This document shows, piece by piece, positions 9,390-18,898 of a DNA stretch of 64,000 bases. Every line of letters starts with the position of its first letter. Within the stretch, counting starts at the first letter, position 1. The notes beneath the pieces are model-generated. The model did not search any database, was not told where the DNA came from, and worked only from the letters and a program-made list of their open reading frames with translations. The position numbers were made by a program, and so were the translations under genes. This stretch comes from Oscillatoria sp. FACHB-1407 (GTDB lineage: Bacteria > Cyanobacteriota > Cyanobacteriia > Elainellales > Elainellaceae): the NCBI RefSeq assembly GCF_014697545.1, contig NZ_JACJSA010000002.1, forward strand, positions 248,001 to 312,000, read 5' to 3'.

Positions 9390-9652
9390 GAATGGGTAAA
9401 CCTCACCAACAAGCGTTTCATAATTGGTGCATATCTTAACATAATCAGAGCCTACAATTTTTTTTATTTCTAGAGGATGAGTCCAATTTTAGGGGCTTTC
9501 TAGCTTCAGATCGATTCAGATGAAGTTTGAAACCGATAAGTTGGTAGCGTGATTGATTTGCGCGGTTGACTGACCTCTAAAACAGGTCTAGCTCATTGAA
9601 ATGCCGCTTGCAAAAACCTGTCAAATGAATCGACTTTAAGAGGATGTTTATC

Positions 9653-9979
9653 ATGCAAAACGCTTTTCTTTCCAAAGTTTTGGGTGCTAGTGCTTTGACC
9701 CTGAGCTTGACTCTGTTTGCTAATTTGCCCGCTTCTGCAACCGCTGCTCCTCCGACTGATACGGCTCCTCCTGTGGATGCGACTGCTCCCATCGATGCTC
9801 CTGAAACAACCGACAGTGTTGAAACTGAAGTTGAAACTGAAGACGATGGATTTGATTGGGGTTGGTTAGGTCTGCTGGGCTTGATTGGCTTGGCTGGTTT
9901 GACCCGCAAGAATGACGATCGCGTTGCTCGTTACCGTGAGCCTGATGAAGTTGGTACTGGCAGCGGTCCTCGCTACTAA
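9653..9979 (+). CDS. Small exported WGxxGxxG-type anchored protein
   Basis: 108 residues from ATG 9653, chosen because AAGAGG lies nine bases upstream; an in-frame ATG at 9644 is too close to that site. Residues 1-25 form a signal peptide ending ASATA. An acidic Thr/Pro/Ala linker follows, then WGWLGLLGLIGLAGL and a charged tail RKNDDR. That C-terminal WG..G..G hydrophobic stretch plus basic residues matches the WGxxGxxG-CTERM protein class, small envelope proteins of unknown role. Two hairpins follow the gene. Confidence 0.75.
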   Translation: MQNAFLSKVLGASALTLSLTLFANLPASATAAPPTDTAPPVDATAPIDAPETTDSVETEVETEDDGFDWGWLGLLGLIGLAGLTRKNDDRVARYREPDEVGTGSGPRY

Positions 9980-10099
9980 GGAATGGAAATTGAATAAGTT
10001 CGACATTCGGTAGGGGCGGGTTTTGCCGTTAAATTCTATTGCAGAGTGCATGTGAGTCTGCTAAACCCACCCGTACCGTTTGCGGATTTATTAAATCCA
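9980..10099 (+). repeat. Dispersed miniature repeat, copy 1 (GGGGCGGGTTT family)
   Basis: About 120 bp. It begins GGAATGGAAATTGAATAAG, has inverted arms GTAGGGGCGGGTTTTGC and GCTAAACCCACCCGTAC, and ends TTTGCGGATTTATTAAAT. It is nearly identical, in opposite orientation, to 61888-62008. It starts immediately after the stop codon of the preceding gene. Confidence 0.85.
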
Positions 10100-10116
10100 T
10101 GATTTTAAGCTCTATT

Positions 10117-10177
10117 AACCGGAGTTCTTTGAGCACCTGTGTTGTCGGTGCAACGGTTCAAAATGAGAACTCCGGTT
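10117..10177 (+). terminator. Two-part hairpin downstream of the WGxxGxxG gene
   Basis: Perfect 12-base arms (AACCGGAGTTCT and AGAACTCCGGTT) enclose an inner hairpin GCACC...GGTGC. A T-rich TTTCTCTT follows. Either a large terminator or a structured RNA element. Confidence 0.6.
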
Positions 10178-10211
10178 TCTCTTGGAGAGCCTTGTAATTA
10201 AGTTTTGATCT

Positions 10212-10250
10212 CGCCAGTTCTGATTTCGGTCAGGGCTGGCGTAATTTTTA
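10212..10250 (+). terminator. Intrinsic terminator
   Basis: Stem CGCCAG...CTGGCG with an inner CTGA/TCAG extension, followed by TAATTTTTA. It sits about 50 bases before the large fusion gene and separates it from upstream transcription. Confidence 0.75.
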
Positions 10251-10297
10251 TAATGACATTTCCCATTTTTTGATCGTTCTTTGCCCCCAGTAACGTC

Positions 10298-13200
10298 ATG
10301 GCTTCTATCTCTATCATCATTCCCGTCTACAACCGAGAGTCTTATCTAGCAACAACGATCGCCAGTGTGCTACGCCAAAGCCGGCGTGATTTTGAGGTGT
10401 TGATCTGGGATGATGGCTCGACGGATCGCTCCCTGGATATTGCCAGATACTATGCCAAACGCGATCGCCGAGTGCGTGTGATCTCTGCGCCTAATCAAGG
10501 GTTGGCTGCCGTTTGCCAGCAAGCGATCGCCCAGACGCAGAGTGACTATTTTGGCATTGTGGACAGTGATGACGGGTTAGCTCCCACCGCGTTAGAGGAG
10601 ACATGCGCAGTTCTAGATGACCATCCCAAAGCGGGTATGGTCTACACCAACTATGTCGAAATTGACTCAGCGGGCAATCTCAAGGGCTATGGTCACCGCT
10701 GTCGCACGCCCTATTCCAAAGAGCAGTTGTTGCTGACTTTCATGACGTTCCATTTTCGGTTGATCCGGCGATCGACCTTTGAGGCAATTGGTGGAGTTAA
10801 TTTGGCGGCGGGGCAAATCTACGACTATGACCTGTGTTTGCGCTTATCAGAAGCGGCGGAGATTCGGCACGTAGCCAAGCCGCTCTACTACTACCGTGTT
10901 CACAACCATCGTCTGAGTCACGAACGCCATCTAGAGCAGATTTTTCTGTCGCGACAGGTGATTTTGCAGGCAATGGAACGACGGGGATTGAGCGATCGCT
11001 TTGAGCTTGATTTTCAGCTTGCTTTGGTTGGGGATGACTTTCAGGGACGGTTTGCGTTATGCCCCAAAGTGCCTTCTACTAGCGTCACTCCCAAAAGTTC
11101 CTCAACCCTGGGGGATTTCGGGGGCAGAAAACAACCAAATGTTTCCCAGCGTTGGTTAGCCTCCCATCCTCAATTGCTTCGGCGCACGGGGGCGTTACTC
11201 GCGGCTCTGCCGTTAGCGGGGGCGATCGGTGCAGGTCGGGCAGTGGCGCAGTCGATTGTTCCGGCAAATGACAGGACACAAACGACCGTCACTCGGCAGG
11301 GTGATCTCTACAACATCACAGGTGGGCAGTTATCCGGTGATGGGGCAAATCTGTTTCACAGCCTGGAGCAGTTTGGGCTGAGTGCTCAAGAGATTGCCAA
11401 TTTTCAATCTAATCCTGCGATTCAAAACATCCTGACGCGAGTGGTGGGGGGCGATCCGTCTATCATCAATGGGTTGTTACAGGTGACGGGAGGCAACTCA
11501 AATCTGTATCTGCTCAACCCGGCGGGCATTTTGTTTGGGGCAAACGCCCGGTTAGATGTGCCTGCGGCATTCACCGCCACGACGGCTACAGGCATCGGCT
11601 TTGATAACGGTTGGTTTAGTGCTGTAGGCACCAACGATTATGCAGCGTTGGTGGGCAACCCCAGCCAGTTTGCCTTTACAGGTCAACCGGGAGCCATTGT
11701 GAATGCGGGCTCTCTCAATGTGCCTGCGGGGGAATCGATTAGCCTGTTGGGGGGAACCGTCATTAATACGGGGACGATTTCTGCTCCTGGTGGTCAAATT
11801 ACGATCGCCGCTGTTCCCGGAGAGAATCTGGTTCGCATTAGTCAGGCTGGTAGCCTCTTGAGTCTGGATATACAACCCGCCCAAGGCAACTTACCCAATG
11901 CCTCACCGATCACTCCCGTGTCGTTGCCGGAGTTGCTGACAGGCGGTGCGATCGAAGGGGCGACGGGGTTAACCGTCGGGGCAGATGGGACGGTGCGCCT
12001 GACCAGTTCTGGTGCCCAAATTCCAGCACAGGCAGGAACCGCCATTGCCTCTGGAGTGCTGGATGCCTCCAACACAAACCCCCAAGCAACTAACTCTCAA
12101 ACGGTGCGAGTTGTGGGCGATCGCGTCGGATTACTCGAAGCCAACATCAACGTCACGGGCACCAGTGGCGGGGGAACGGTGTTGATCGGTGGCGACTATC
12201 AGGGACAGGGCACGATTCCAAACAGCGATCGCACCGTGGTCAGCCGCAACTCTACGATCAACGCCGACGCTTTGGAAACGGGCAATGGCGGCAGGGTCAT
12301 CGTGTGGGCAGACGATAGCACCTCGTTTTTAGGCACGATTACGGCGCGAGGTGGTAGCCAGTCGGGCAATGGCGGATTCGTTGAGGTGTCGGGAAGACAA
12401 AATTTGCTCTTTGATGGCAACGTTGATCTAACGGCAATCAACGACACAACGGGATCACTCCTGCTCGACCCGTTCAATATTACGATTGTGGCGGCGGGAG
12501 GCACCAATGATGCAGAACTCAATGACGGGGCTGATGGCATCATCAACGAGGGCGACGGTCCTGGGCTGAACTACACCATCAGTGCGACAGCTCTTACAAC
12601 TATTTTGGGCAACATTACCCTGGAAGCCACCAATGACATCATTATTTCCCCTGGCTTATCTTTAAATCTGCTCGCTCCGACGGCTAACGCCAGCACTGTT
12701 ACCTTTAGAGCTGATGCCAATAATGATGGGGTTGGAGAATTTCGCATGGATATTGCCAGTAGCATCATTGCTCCTAACCGCAATCTCTTCATCTCAGGGA
12801 CTGACATCATCGCTGGCAACCTCATCACAGAAAACGCAATTAATCCCTTCATCTCACCCGGCATTCCTGTCAGGGACGTGACTCTCACAGCCCGCAATAA
12901 CGTCACTGTAGGCAATATTGACACTCGATTTACAGGTACGTTTGGCACTGCCTATGACGGTGGAGCGGTTACGATTACCAGCACCCAAGGCAATATCACA
13001 ACCAACACGATTGACACTCGCAGCACTGGAGGGGATGGCGGAGCAGTCAGTTTATCAGGCACAAGGAATATAACCACTGACTCTATTGATACCCGTAGCA
13101 CAACCCTGGCAAATAGTGGCGGTAACGTCGCTCTGATTGGAGATTTGGTATTTGTCGATAGTACGATTCCTTCGTTACCGACGACTAGCATTGCTACGAC

Positions 13201-15178
13201 TGGCAATGCTGGCACTGGGACTGTAGCAATTCAACATGCTGGGGGTTCAACCAACGCACCTTTTAGAATCGGTGGAGCCTTTACGAACGGCACAGCGGGG
13301 GCAATTAATACTGCCACAGGGTTGAGCTTTCCGATGTTAGCCGCAGGGGGTGTGGCTCCGGGAACTCCCGCCGGGATCACCATTACCTCCGTGAATTCGG
13401 CTCCGGTGTTGCCAGCATCAGCACCCCTATTGACTACACCGCAAGACCAGGCGTTGACATTTTCGTATCCCACGCTGGGTCTGACTGCGACCGATGCGAA
13501 TGGGGACGTGATTGAATACCGCCTTGTCAGCATCGAACCGGGAGCCACCCTCAGCCAGAATGGCACTCCGCTAACGGTGGGGGCGGTTTTCTCTGGCCTT
13601 GGCAGTCTGACCTATACTCCGCCTGCTGGCTCGACTGGCACTCGTACCGCTTTTTCTGTAAGAGCGACCGATCAACTCGATGGCGATGGGGAGCTATCCA
13701 GTTCGGGAGCGACTCCTGTGCAGGTTAATGTCACTGCGACGCCGACGCCGATTCCCACACCGACGCCGACGCCGATTCCCACACCAACGCCGATTCCCAC
13801 CCCGACCCCAACCCCGACGCCGATTCCCACACCGACCCCGACCCCCGGGGCCCGGGTTAATGATCCTCGGCTTGACATTCCGGGGCCAACACTTCTCACG
13901 GTTGAGCAAGATGTGCCGTCTGTGGAAATTGACACCACTATCAATACGATAGAGCGGAATTACACCCGACAGTTTGAATCCTATCTGGGATTTGACCAAA
14001 CCCCGATCGCCACGTTAGATCAGGCACAGGCGATCGCCCGTGAGATCGAAGAGGCGACCGGCGTGAAACCCGCCTTTGTCTATGTCAACTTTGTCCCGGC
14101 ATCCGTGAGCGCAATGGACATTTCGATTCAAGCTGCTCCTACTGATCAGTTAGAAGTGGTGGTTGTCACTAAAGAAACGGTGATTCGGCGACGCATTGCT
14201 GACGCGACTCGCGCCCAAGTGATTGCAACGGCGCAACAGTTTCGGGGAGAAGTGACCAATCCCCGCAGAGTTGATACCACGAGCTATTTACCCACCGCTC
14301 AGCAACTCCATCGCTGGTTTATCGAACCGATCACCGCTGATTTGCAAGCTCAGGAGATCAACAACCTTGTATTTTTGCCAGATGCAGGGTTGCGATCGCT
14401 CCCCTATGCTGCTCTACACGATGGGCAACAGTTTTTGGTCGAGCAATACAGTATCGGATTAATGCCCAGTCTCAGTCTGACCGATACACGCTATGTTGAT
14501 ATCCGCAACTCCACCGTGTTAGCAATGGGAATCTCAGAGAGTACTCAGGGGCAAGTTCCACTGCCGGGAGTGCCCGTTGAGTTAACCACGATCGCGCTGG
14601 ATCTGTGGCGTGGCAGTGTTTATCTTAACGATCGCGTAACGCTGGATACCCTCAAGCGCAGTCGTGAGGAAACGCCTTACGGCATTATTCACATGGCAAC
14701 TCACGCAGATATTGTCGCAGGGTCGAATGACCAATCTTACATTCAGTTGTGGAACGACAAACTGCGCATGGATCAGTTGCGGGAACTGGGCTGGAACGAC
14801 CCGCCAGTCAACCTGCTGGTGCTGAGTGCCTGTCGCACCGCACTCGGCAATGAAGAGGCAGAGTTGGGGTTTGCCGGATTGGCAGTTCAGGCGGGTGTGA
14901 AATCCGTTCTGGCAAGTCTCTGGTATGTCAGTGATGCGGGGACGGCTGCCCTGATGACTGGGTTTTATCAGTCCCTCAATACGGCTTCCACCAAAGCAGA
15001 GGCACTGCGTCAGGCGCAAGTCGCAATGGCAAGCGGGCAAGTTTTCATTCGAGAGGGCACGATTCAAGGTTTAAACAAACCAATCACAATTCCCGGTATT
15101 AGTCGCGACACGGGCGATCGCTCCCTGTCCCATCCCTACTACTGGGCTGCTTTCACCCTGGTTGGTAATCCCTGGTAA
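10298..15178 (+). CDS. Fusion of family 2 glycosyltransferase, hemagglutinin-type secretion domain and CHAT protease
   Basis: 1626 residues, uninterrupted. Residues 1-235 are a GT-A glycosyltransferase (WDDGSTDRS, then the DSDD metal motif). Residues 293-318 read like a signal peptide (LLRRTGALLAALPLAGAIGA, ending AVAQS). Next come a filamentous-hemagglutinin N-terminal domain (LYLLNPAGILFGANARLDV), a long beta-helix-like region, a cadherin-like segment, a TPTPIPTP-rich linker near 1150-1190, and a C-terminal CHAT peptidase with the expected dyad in MATHA (His about 1469) and LSACRTALG (Cys about 1512). Without the first 292 residues it would be an ordinary two-partner-secretion CHAT protein. 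An in-frame TTG at 11174 could start that form. Confidence 0.85.
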   Translation: MASISIIIPVYNRESYLATTIASVLRQSRRDFEVLIWDDGSTDRSLDIARYYAKRDRRVRVISAPNQGLAAVCQQAIAQTQSDYFGIVDSDDGLAPTALEETCAVLDDHPKAGMVYTNYVEIDSAGNLKGYGHRCRTPYSKEQLLLTFMTFHFRLIRRSTFEAIGGVNLAAGQIYDYDLCLRLSEAAEIRHVAKPLYYYRVHNHRLSHERHLEQIFLSRQVILQAMERRGLSDRFELDFQLALVGDDFQGRFALCPKVPSTSVTPKSSSTLGDFGGRKQPNVSQRWLASHPQLLRRTGALLAALPLAGAIGAGRAVAQSIVPANDRTQTTVTRQGDLYNITGGQLSGDGANLFHSLEQFGLSAQEIANFQSNPAIQNILTRVVGGDPSIINGLLQVTGGNSNLYLLNPAGILFGANARLDVPAAFTATTATGIGFDNGWFSAVGTNDYAALVGNPSQFAFTGQPGAIVNAGSLNVPAGESISLLGGTVINTGTISAPGGQITIAAVPGENLVRISQAGSLLSLDIQPAQGNLPNASPITPVSLPELLTGGAIEGATGLTVGADGTVRLTSSGAQIPAQAGTAIASGVLDASNTNPQATNSQTVRVVGDRVGLLEANINVTGTSGGGTVLIGGDYQGQGTIPNSDRTVVSRNSTINADALETGNGGRVIVWADDSTSFLGTITARGGSQSGNGGFVEVSGRQNLLFDGNVDLTAINDTTGSLLLDPFNITIVAAGGTNDAELNDGADGIINEGDGPGLNYTISATALTTILGNITLEATNDIIISPGLSLNLLAPTANASTVTFRADANNDGVGEFRMDIASSIIAPNRNLFISGTDIIAGNLITENAINPFISPGIPVRDVTLTARNNVTVGNIDTRFTGTFGTAYDGGAVTITSTQGNITTNTIDTRSTGGDGGAVSLSGTRNITTDSIDTRSTTLANSGGNVALIGDLVFVDSTIPSLPTTSIATTGNAGTGTVAIQHAGGSTNAPFRIGGAFTNGTAGAINTATGLSFPMLAAGGVAPGTPAGITITSVNSAPVLPASAPLLTTPQDQALTFSYPTLGLTATDANGDVIEYRLVSIEPGATLSQNGTPLTVGAVFSGLGSLTYTPPAGSTGTRTAFSVRATDQLDGDGELSSSGATPVQVNVTATPTPIPTPTPTPIPTPTPIPTPTPTPTPIPTPTPTPGARVNDPRLDIPGPTLLTVEQDVPSVEIDTTINTIERNYTRQFESYLGFDQTPIATLDQAQAIAREIEEATGVKPAFVYVNFVPASVSAMDISIQAAPTDQLEVVVVTKETVIRRRIADATRAQVIATAQQFRGEVTNPRRVDTTSYLPTAQQLHRWFIEPITADLQAQEINNLVFLPDAGLRSLPYAALHDGQQFLVEQYSIGLMPSLSLTDTRYVDIRNSTVLAMGISESTQGQVPLPGVPVELTTIALDLWRGSVYLNDRVTLDTLKRSREETPYGIIHMATHADIVAGSNDQSYIQLWNDKLRMDQLRELGWNDPPVNLLVLSACRTALGNEEAELGFAGLAVQAGVKSVLASLWYVSDAGTAALMTGFYQSLNTASTKAEALRQAQVAMASGQVFIREGTIQGLNKPITIPGISRDTGDRSLSHPYYWAAFTLVGNPW

Positions 15179-15523
15179 TCGAACCCTGATATTTCCATAA
15201 CCTGAATATAACCAAGTCGCCTTACCATAACAGAATTCAGCCAGGTGTATCTTTAATTCATCTTTGTTTTACGGGGCGTCGTTATCTCGATTTGAGTTGT
15301 GGCGATCGCCATCTAAGTTAGGACAGAGGGGGAGGTAGCGGCAATGTCCTCAACAAGAGGATCTTTGGCTGCATCTGCCCTCATCCGAGTAAAGACTCCA
15401 AGAATACGACGCAATTCTGTAAGGGTTCGGCACGCTGTACAGGTGTGACAACTACTACCAATCACACCTCATCACGCCTCAACTGAGCATCACCGAACGT
15501 TCTGCGGCATCTCCCCTTGCCAG
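15179..15523 (+). other. Non-coding spacer
   Basis: Nothing gene-like is seen. There is no obvious terminator for the fusion gene. The end of the spacer (15524-15548) carries a repeat fragment described separately. Confidence 0.45.
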
Positions 15524-15548
15524 GAACTTATTTAATTTCTATTCCTAA
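15524..15548 (-). repeat. Solo end of the GGGGCGGGTTT-family repeat
   Basis: GAACTTATTTAATTTCTATT followed by CCTAA matches one terminus of the full copies at 9980 and 61888 with one mismatch. The rest of the element is absent. It ends six bases before the start codon of the next gene, so it now forms part of that gene's leader. Confidence 0.65.
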
Positions 15549-15554
15549 AAGACA

Positions 15555-16835
15555 ATGGATAGCCCACTTCAGCCCTCCCTCTCATCGACGCTCGGTGAAC
15601 TTCCCCTGTGTGGTTGTTGGGTCAAATCAACAGACCCCGGAGAGCATGTCGAACAGCTATTTGAACAACAACCCGATCTCCCTGGAGTCATCGTGTTAGA
15701 AGATTCGAGGATTGTCGGAGTGATCTCGCGTCGGCGTTTCTTTCGATCGCTCAGTAAAGGATTCGGTCAAGAGATCTTTTTGAGACGACCGATCAAAATC
15801 TTTATTGAGCAAATGCAGAAAGTATCTTTTTTGCGGCTTTCATCTAGAGATAGCGTGCAACGAGCGATGCAAATGGCGTTGAGTCGTCCCGCCGATGACA
15901 AACATGAACCTATTGTCGTGATCATGGATGAGTCTATGCCATCTGGAGAGCCCAATTGCTTTCTACTGGCGTTTGACGTTCTGCTACTCGCCCAAACTGA
16001 AATTTTGGCAGTTGTCAATTGTGAAATTCAAGAACAAGCTCTTAAACTCGAAGAAGAACGGCAAAAGGTGAATCAATACGCTCACCTCTTAGAGCAACAG
16101 CAAGCCGTCATTCGGGAACGTAATCAACAATTAGAGAAGAATCAAGCTGAATTGTTAGAGCGATCGGAGGAGATTGCCAATCTCAATCAGCGATTCTTTC
16201 AAATTGGGCAACTTCTCTCAGTGGAAGGGGCAAAAGCCTTTCGAGCCACTTTTAAGAGTGCAAATGCGATTTGTTTAAATACAGGTGTGATCGTCACCAA
16301 TGGTCAACTCCTAAATCAAGAGCTTGACACTGTTCGCGGCATCTCCAACATGATTGAGAAAGTCAGCCAACAGGTGCGCCATCTTGCCATTCAAGCAGCG
16401 ATCGTGGCAAATCATGACGGTGCCAGAATGTCGGGGTTTAGCTATATCACTGAAGAGATTCGCAAATTAGGAACTCAGACCTTTGAAGCTGGACGACAAA
16501 TGGATTTAATCGCCAGTCGCTTAGAATCTCGCATTGAAGAATTGACTAACTCCGCCCAGACCTGTACTACTGTGGCGCGATCGCTGGTAGGCGAAATTGA
16601 GAGTGCGCGGGCAGCCCTGGCAGAGTTAGAACAACTGGTCGAAATTGAATCAGCGAAGGACGTTGCAACTGGGGTATCAGGTGAGGCACAAGCTTTTGTG
16701 CAACGCATCGAAGTTCTTGAAGATACGTTGTCTGAGTTAAAAGAATTAATGAAAAACAAAGACTCGAAGTATCTTGTACAGAAGATTAAAAGTGTCTTGG
16801 ATACCAATAAAACGAAACCCATAATGGGAAGTTAA
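15555..16835 (+). CDS. CBS-like sensor plus coiled-coil, chemoreceptor-like cytoplasmic signalling protein
   Basis: 426 residues, ATG start. Residues 1-155 resemble a degenerate CBS-pair module often found at the N-terminus of cyanobacterial signalling proteins (GVIVLEDSRIVGVISRRRFF and HEPIVVIMDE). A long coiled coil (about 155-225) precedes a helical region (about 240-330) with a methyl-accepting-type hairpin pattern (IQAAIVANHDGARMSGFSYI, then TEEIRKLGTQT). There are no transmembrane helices, so it is cytoplasmic. Likely role: relaying a signal to a CheA- or kinase-like partner, none of which is nearby. Confidence 0.7.
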   Translation: MDSPLQPSLSSTLGELPLCGCWVKSTDPGEHVEQLFEQQPDLPGVIVLEDSRIVGVISRRRFFRSLSKGFGQEIFLRRPIKIFIEQMQKVSFLRLSSRDSVQRAMQMALSRPADDKHEPIVVIMDESMPSGEPNCFLLAFDVLLLAQTEILAVVNCEIQEQALKLEEERQKVNQYAHLLEQQQAVIRERNQQLEKNQAELLERSEEIANLNQRFFQIGQLLSVEGAKAFRATFKSANAICLNTGVIVTNGQLLNQELDTVRGISNMIEKVSQQVRHLAIQAAIVANHDGARMSGFSYITEEIRKLGTQTFEAGRQMDLIASRLESRIEELTNSAQTCTTVARSLVGEIESARAALAELEQLVEIESAKDVATGVSGEAQAFVQRIEVLEDTLSELKELMKNKDSKYLVQKIKSVLDTNKTKPIMGS

Positions 16836-16966
16836 CTCAATAGCAATTCTCAATATAGCTATCCTATTTGATTCATGAAGAAGTTTGAGATATGGTCAAT
16901 CGTCATTGGTCAATGGTCATTGGTCAATCGTTCGACGCGGACTCCGGAAAATGCAGGATTTGACGA

Positions 16967-16985
16967 ACCGACGCAGGTCGGTTTT
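16967..16985 (+). terminator. Probable terminator hairpin
   Basis: ACCGAC, loop GCAG, GTCGGT, followed by TTTG, downstream of the signalling protein gene. Short stem and weak T-run. Confidence 0.45.
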
Positions 16986-17039
16986 GCTCTGATAGCGGCA
17001 GTTTTAACCGCCGAAATCCTTGTCCCGAATTCACGTTAG

Positions 17040-18887
17040 TTAAACCCCGGTAACTGCGCTAGTGGGCAGTCCCTCGTAGGAAGGAGTTGCCGAGTCGTTG
17101 GGGAATGGTAGATAGATTGTATTACCCAATCCTCCAATTGACCCCGTTGAGTAGGTTTGAGGGTCAGAACTGGGTTCTATCTCACTCAAATGACGAACGC
17201 TAATGGTGATTGAACGGGACGCCGTAACAGAAGTGGATAAGCTATCGATCACGATCGCCTGATCGACATCAATCCAATCGGTGTCATGCCACATCGTTTC
17301 ATGTTGAACCCCACCCAGTAAGCCATCCGGTTCTGGTAGGGATACAGCGTACAACATATCCACGTAACCCATGTCTGTTGCAGCAATTTGCATAACAGTG
17401 ATGCTGGGATCAACAGCCATGCCATAGGGACGACCTGGCATTCTTCCGGTAGGGTAATCGGTTTCGGCTCCTGCATCCTGATCCGACTCTGGCGGTCCCT
17501 CAGGAGATGGAGGATTACCCGGCATCCAACTGCCGTTATTGTTGAGCACCCATTCACCGCCATAGATTTCTCTTGGGTTGGGTTGACTGTTGCCGGGGGG
17601 TTGGCTCGGAGGTGCTCCTCTGCCACCGCCATTAATGCCAGGAACTGAATTATCCGTAGGAGAAACCAGACCCGTTGGTGAATTCACAGTGACACTGTGA
17701 TTGCCATCCGGACTGATATCAACGCGAATTTCAAGATCGCGTTGCACAGACGACAGCGGTAGAGATGAATACTGATTTACCGATCGCACAGACACTACGG
17801 TGTTGGCATTGGCTGTCTCAGCCGTTTCATTGCGATCGCTCCTCAATGAGGAGTGAGCATTCAACCGAGCCGTTAACCCACTATCAGCGGTGTATTGAAC
17901 AGTCGCAATCAGTTGACCATCTGTTGCGCTGATGCCTGATGGAGCATAGGAAACAGCCTGAGATGGGTTCGCCGTGTTTGGATTGACAACGGATGGATGC
18001 GCGATAACCGCCAACCCTGCCTCTGTCATGACAATTTGGGCGATCGCCTGGTGATTGTTACCCTGATAAAGGGTAGCCGCCGTTACATTGCCTGTTTGAG
18101 CTTCCCCTTGAGGAATTTGAAGGCGGATAATGACAGCGTTGCCCTGGCTATCCAACTGCACATCCAAAGCAACATCGTCTTCTACGGTGATACCCAGCCC
18201 AGGCAGGTCTGAAAACAGTAACAGTGCAGAGGGCGATCGCGTCGAGTTTGCCAGGGCGTGTTCGACAACATTAATCGTTTCTGGAGAAGAGTGGGGGGCT
18301 AAACCCGCTTTGACCGACGCTTCAGGCTCTTCGTTGACCTTTTTAGCAATGACCGTTAGAACTCCATTCAAATGAGCTCGATGTATCCAAAGTTCCAACA
18401 AAATTGGCAACATGAGTAACACGGCTGTGCCAAGTTTGTTGGTGGCTTTATGGTCGTCCGGCAGATTAGGAACGTTAGTCAGCGGTATAACTGGCTCTGA
18501 CGTTTGTTTTAACAGAGAATCGAGTTCATATCGTTGAAGAAACTCTGTAACTGATAACGTTGGAACATCCCACCCGTAAAACGATTGCGGATTTTCGGTG
18601 ATGATAGCGTCAAAATAGCAGTGATATGAGGTAACTCCGCCATTCGAGGAATCACCTGCCCAAATTTTTAAGATGCGCTCAAACGCCATCAACAACCGCT
18701 CACTGGCTTCCAGTCCGATTTCGTGAGCCAATTGGCGATGCAATCTCGCCAGATCAAACTTTGTGATGTAGCCCTGAAGTGTAGATGATTGTAACGTCTG
18801 CCAGAGAGCCACAAAATGATGATGAAAATCACCATCATCCGTTAACCCTTGCAGGATTAGATCAGCATCTAAGAGAACGGTTTTCAC
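17040..18887 (-). CDS. PIN-like domain fused to membrane helix and large extracytoplasmic-type region
   Basis: 615 residues, GTG start 11 bases after the XRE gene. Residues 1-118 read as a PIN nuclease-like domain: VLLDADLIL (Asp 7 and Asp 9), YFDAIITENPQSF (Asp 93) and VPTLSVTEFL, the usual final strand and helix. Residues about 154-170 are one hydrophobic helix (GTAVLLMLPILLELWIH). The remaining 440 residues are a Ser/Thr/Asn/Pro-rich, beta-like region with no domain I know. The XRE-plus-PIN order copies a toxin-antitoxin layout, but the membrane helix and long tail are unlike any VapC. Function unknown; it might be a membrane-tethered regulator. Confidence 0.6.
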   Translation of the reverse strand: MKTVLLDADLILQGLTDDGDFHHHFVALWQTLQSSTLQGYITKFDLARLHRQLAHEIGLEASERLLMAFERILKIWAGDSSNGGVTSYHCYFDAIITENPQSFYGWDVPTLSVTEFLQRYELDSLLKQTSEPVIPLTNVPNLPDDHKATNKLGTAVLLMLPILLELWIHRAHLNGVLTVIAKKVNEEPEASVKAGLAPHSSPETINVVEHALANSTRSPSALLLFSDLPGLGITVEDDVALDVQLDSQGNAVIIRLQIPQGEAQTGNVTAATLYQGNNHQAIAQIVMTEAGLAVIAHPSVVNPNTANPSQAVSYAPSGISATDGQLIATVQYTADSGLTARLNAHSSLRSDRNETAETANANTVVSVRSVNQYSSLPLSSVQRDLEIRVDISPDGNHSVTVNSPTGLVSPTDNSVPGINGGGRGAPPSQPPGNSQPNPREIYGGEWVLNNNGSWMPGNPPSPEGPPESDQDAGAETDYPTGRMPGRPYGMAVDPSITVMQIAATDMGYVDMLYAVSLPEPDGLLGGVQHETMWHDTDWIDVDQAIVIDSLSTSVTASRSITISVRHLSEIEPSSDPQTYSTGSIGGLGNTIYLPFPNDSATPSYEGLPTSAVTGV

Positions 18888-18898
18888 ACTTCAAGACC

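Noticed and set aside
9577-9909. 110-codon minus-strand frame opposite the WGxxGxxG gene
   Set aside because: The plus-strand gene has a signal peptide, ribosome site and known C-terminal pattern; the minus frame has none.
13672-13999. Long minus- and alternate-frame reading through the TPTPIP linker
   Set aside because: Gly/Val or Arg-rich products are artefacts of the simple repeat in the fusion gene.
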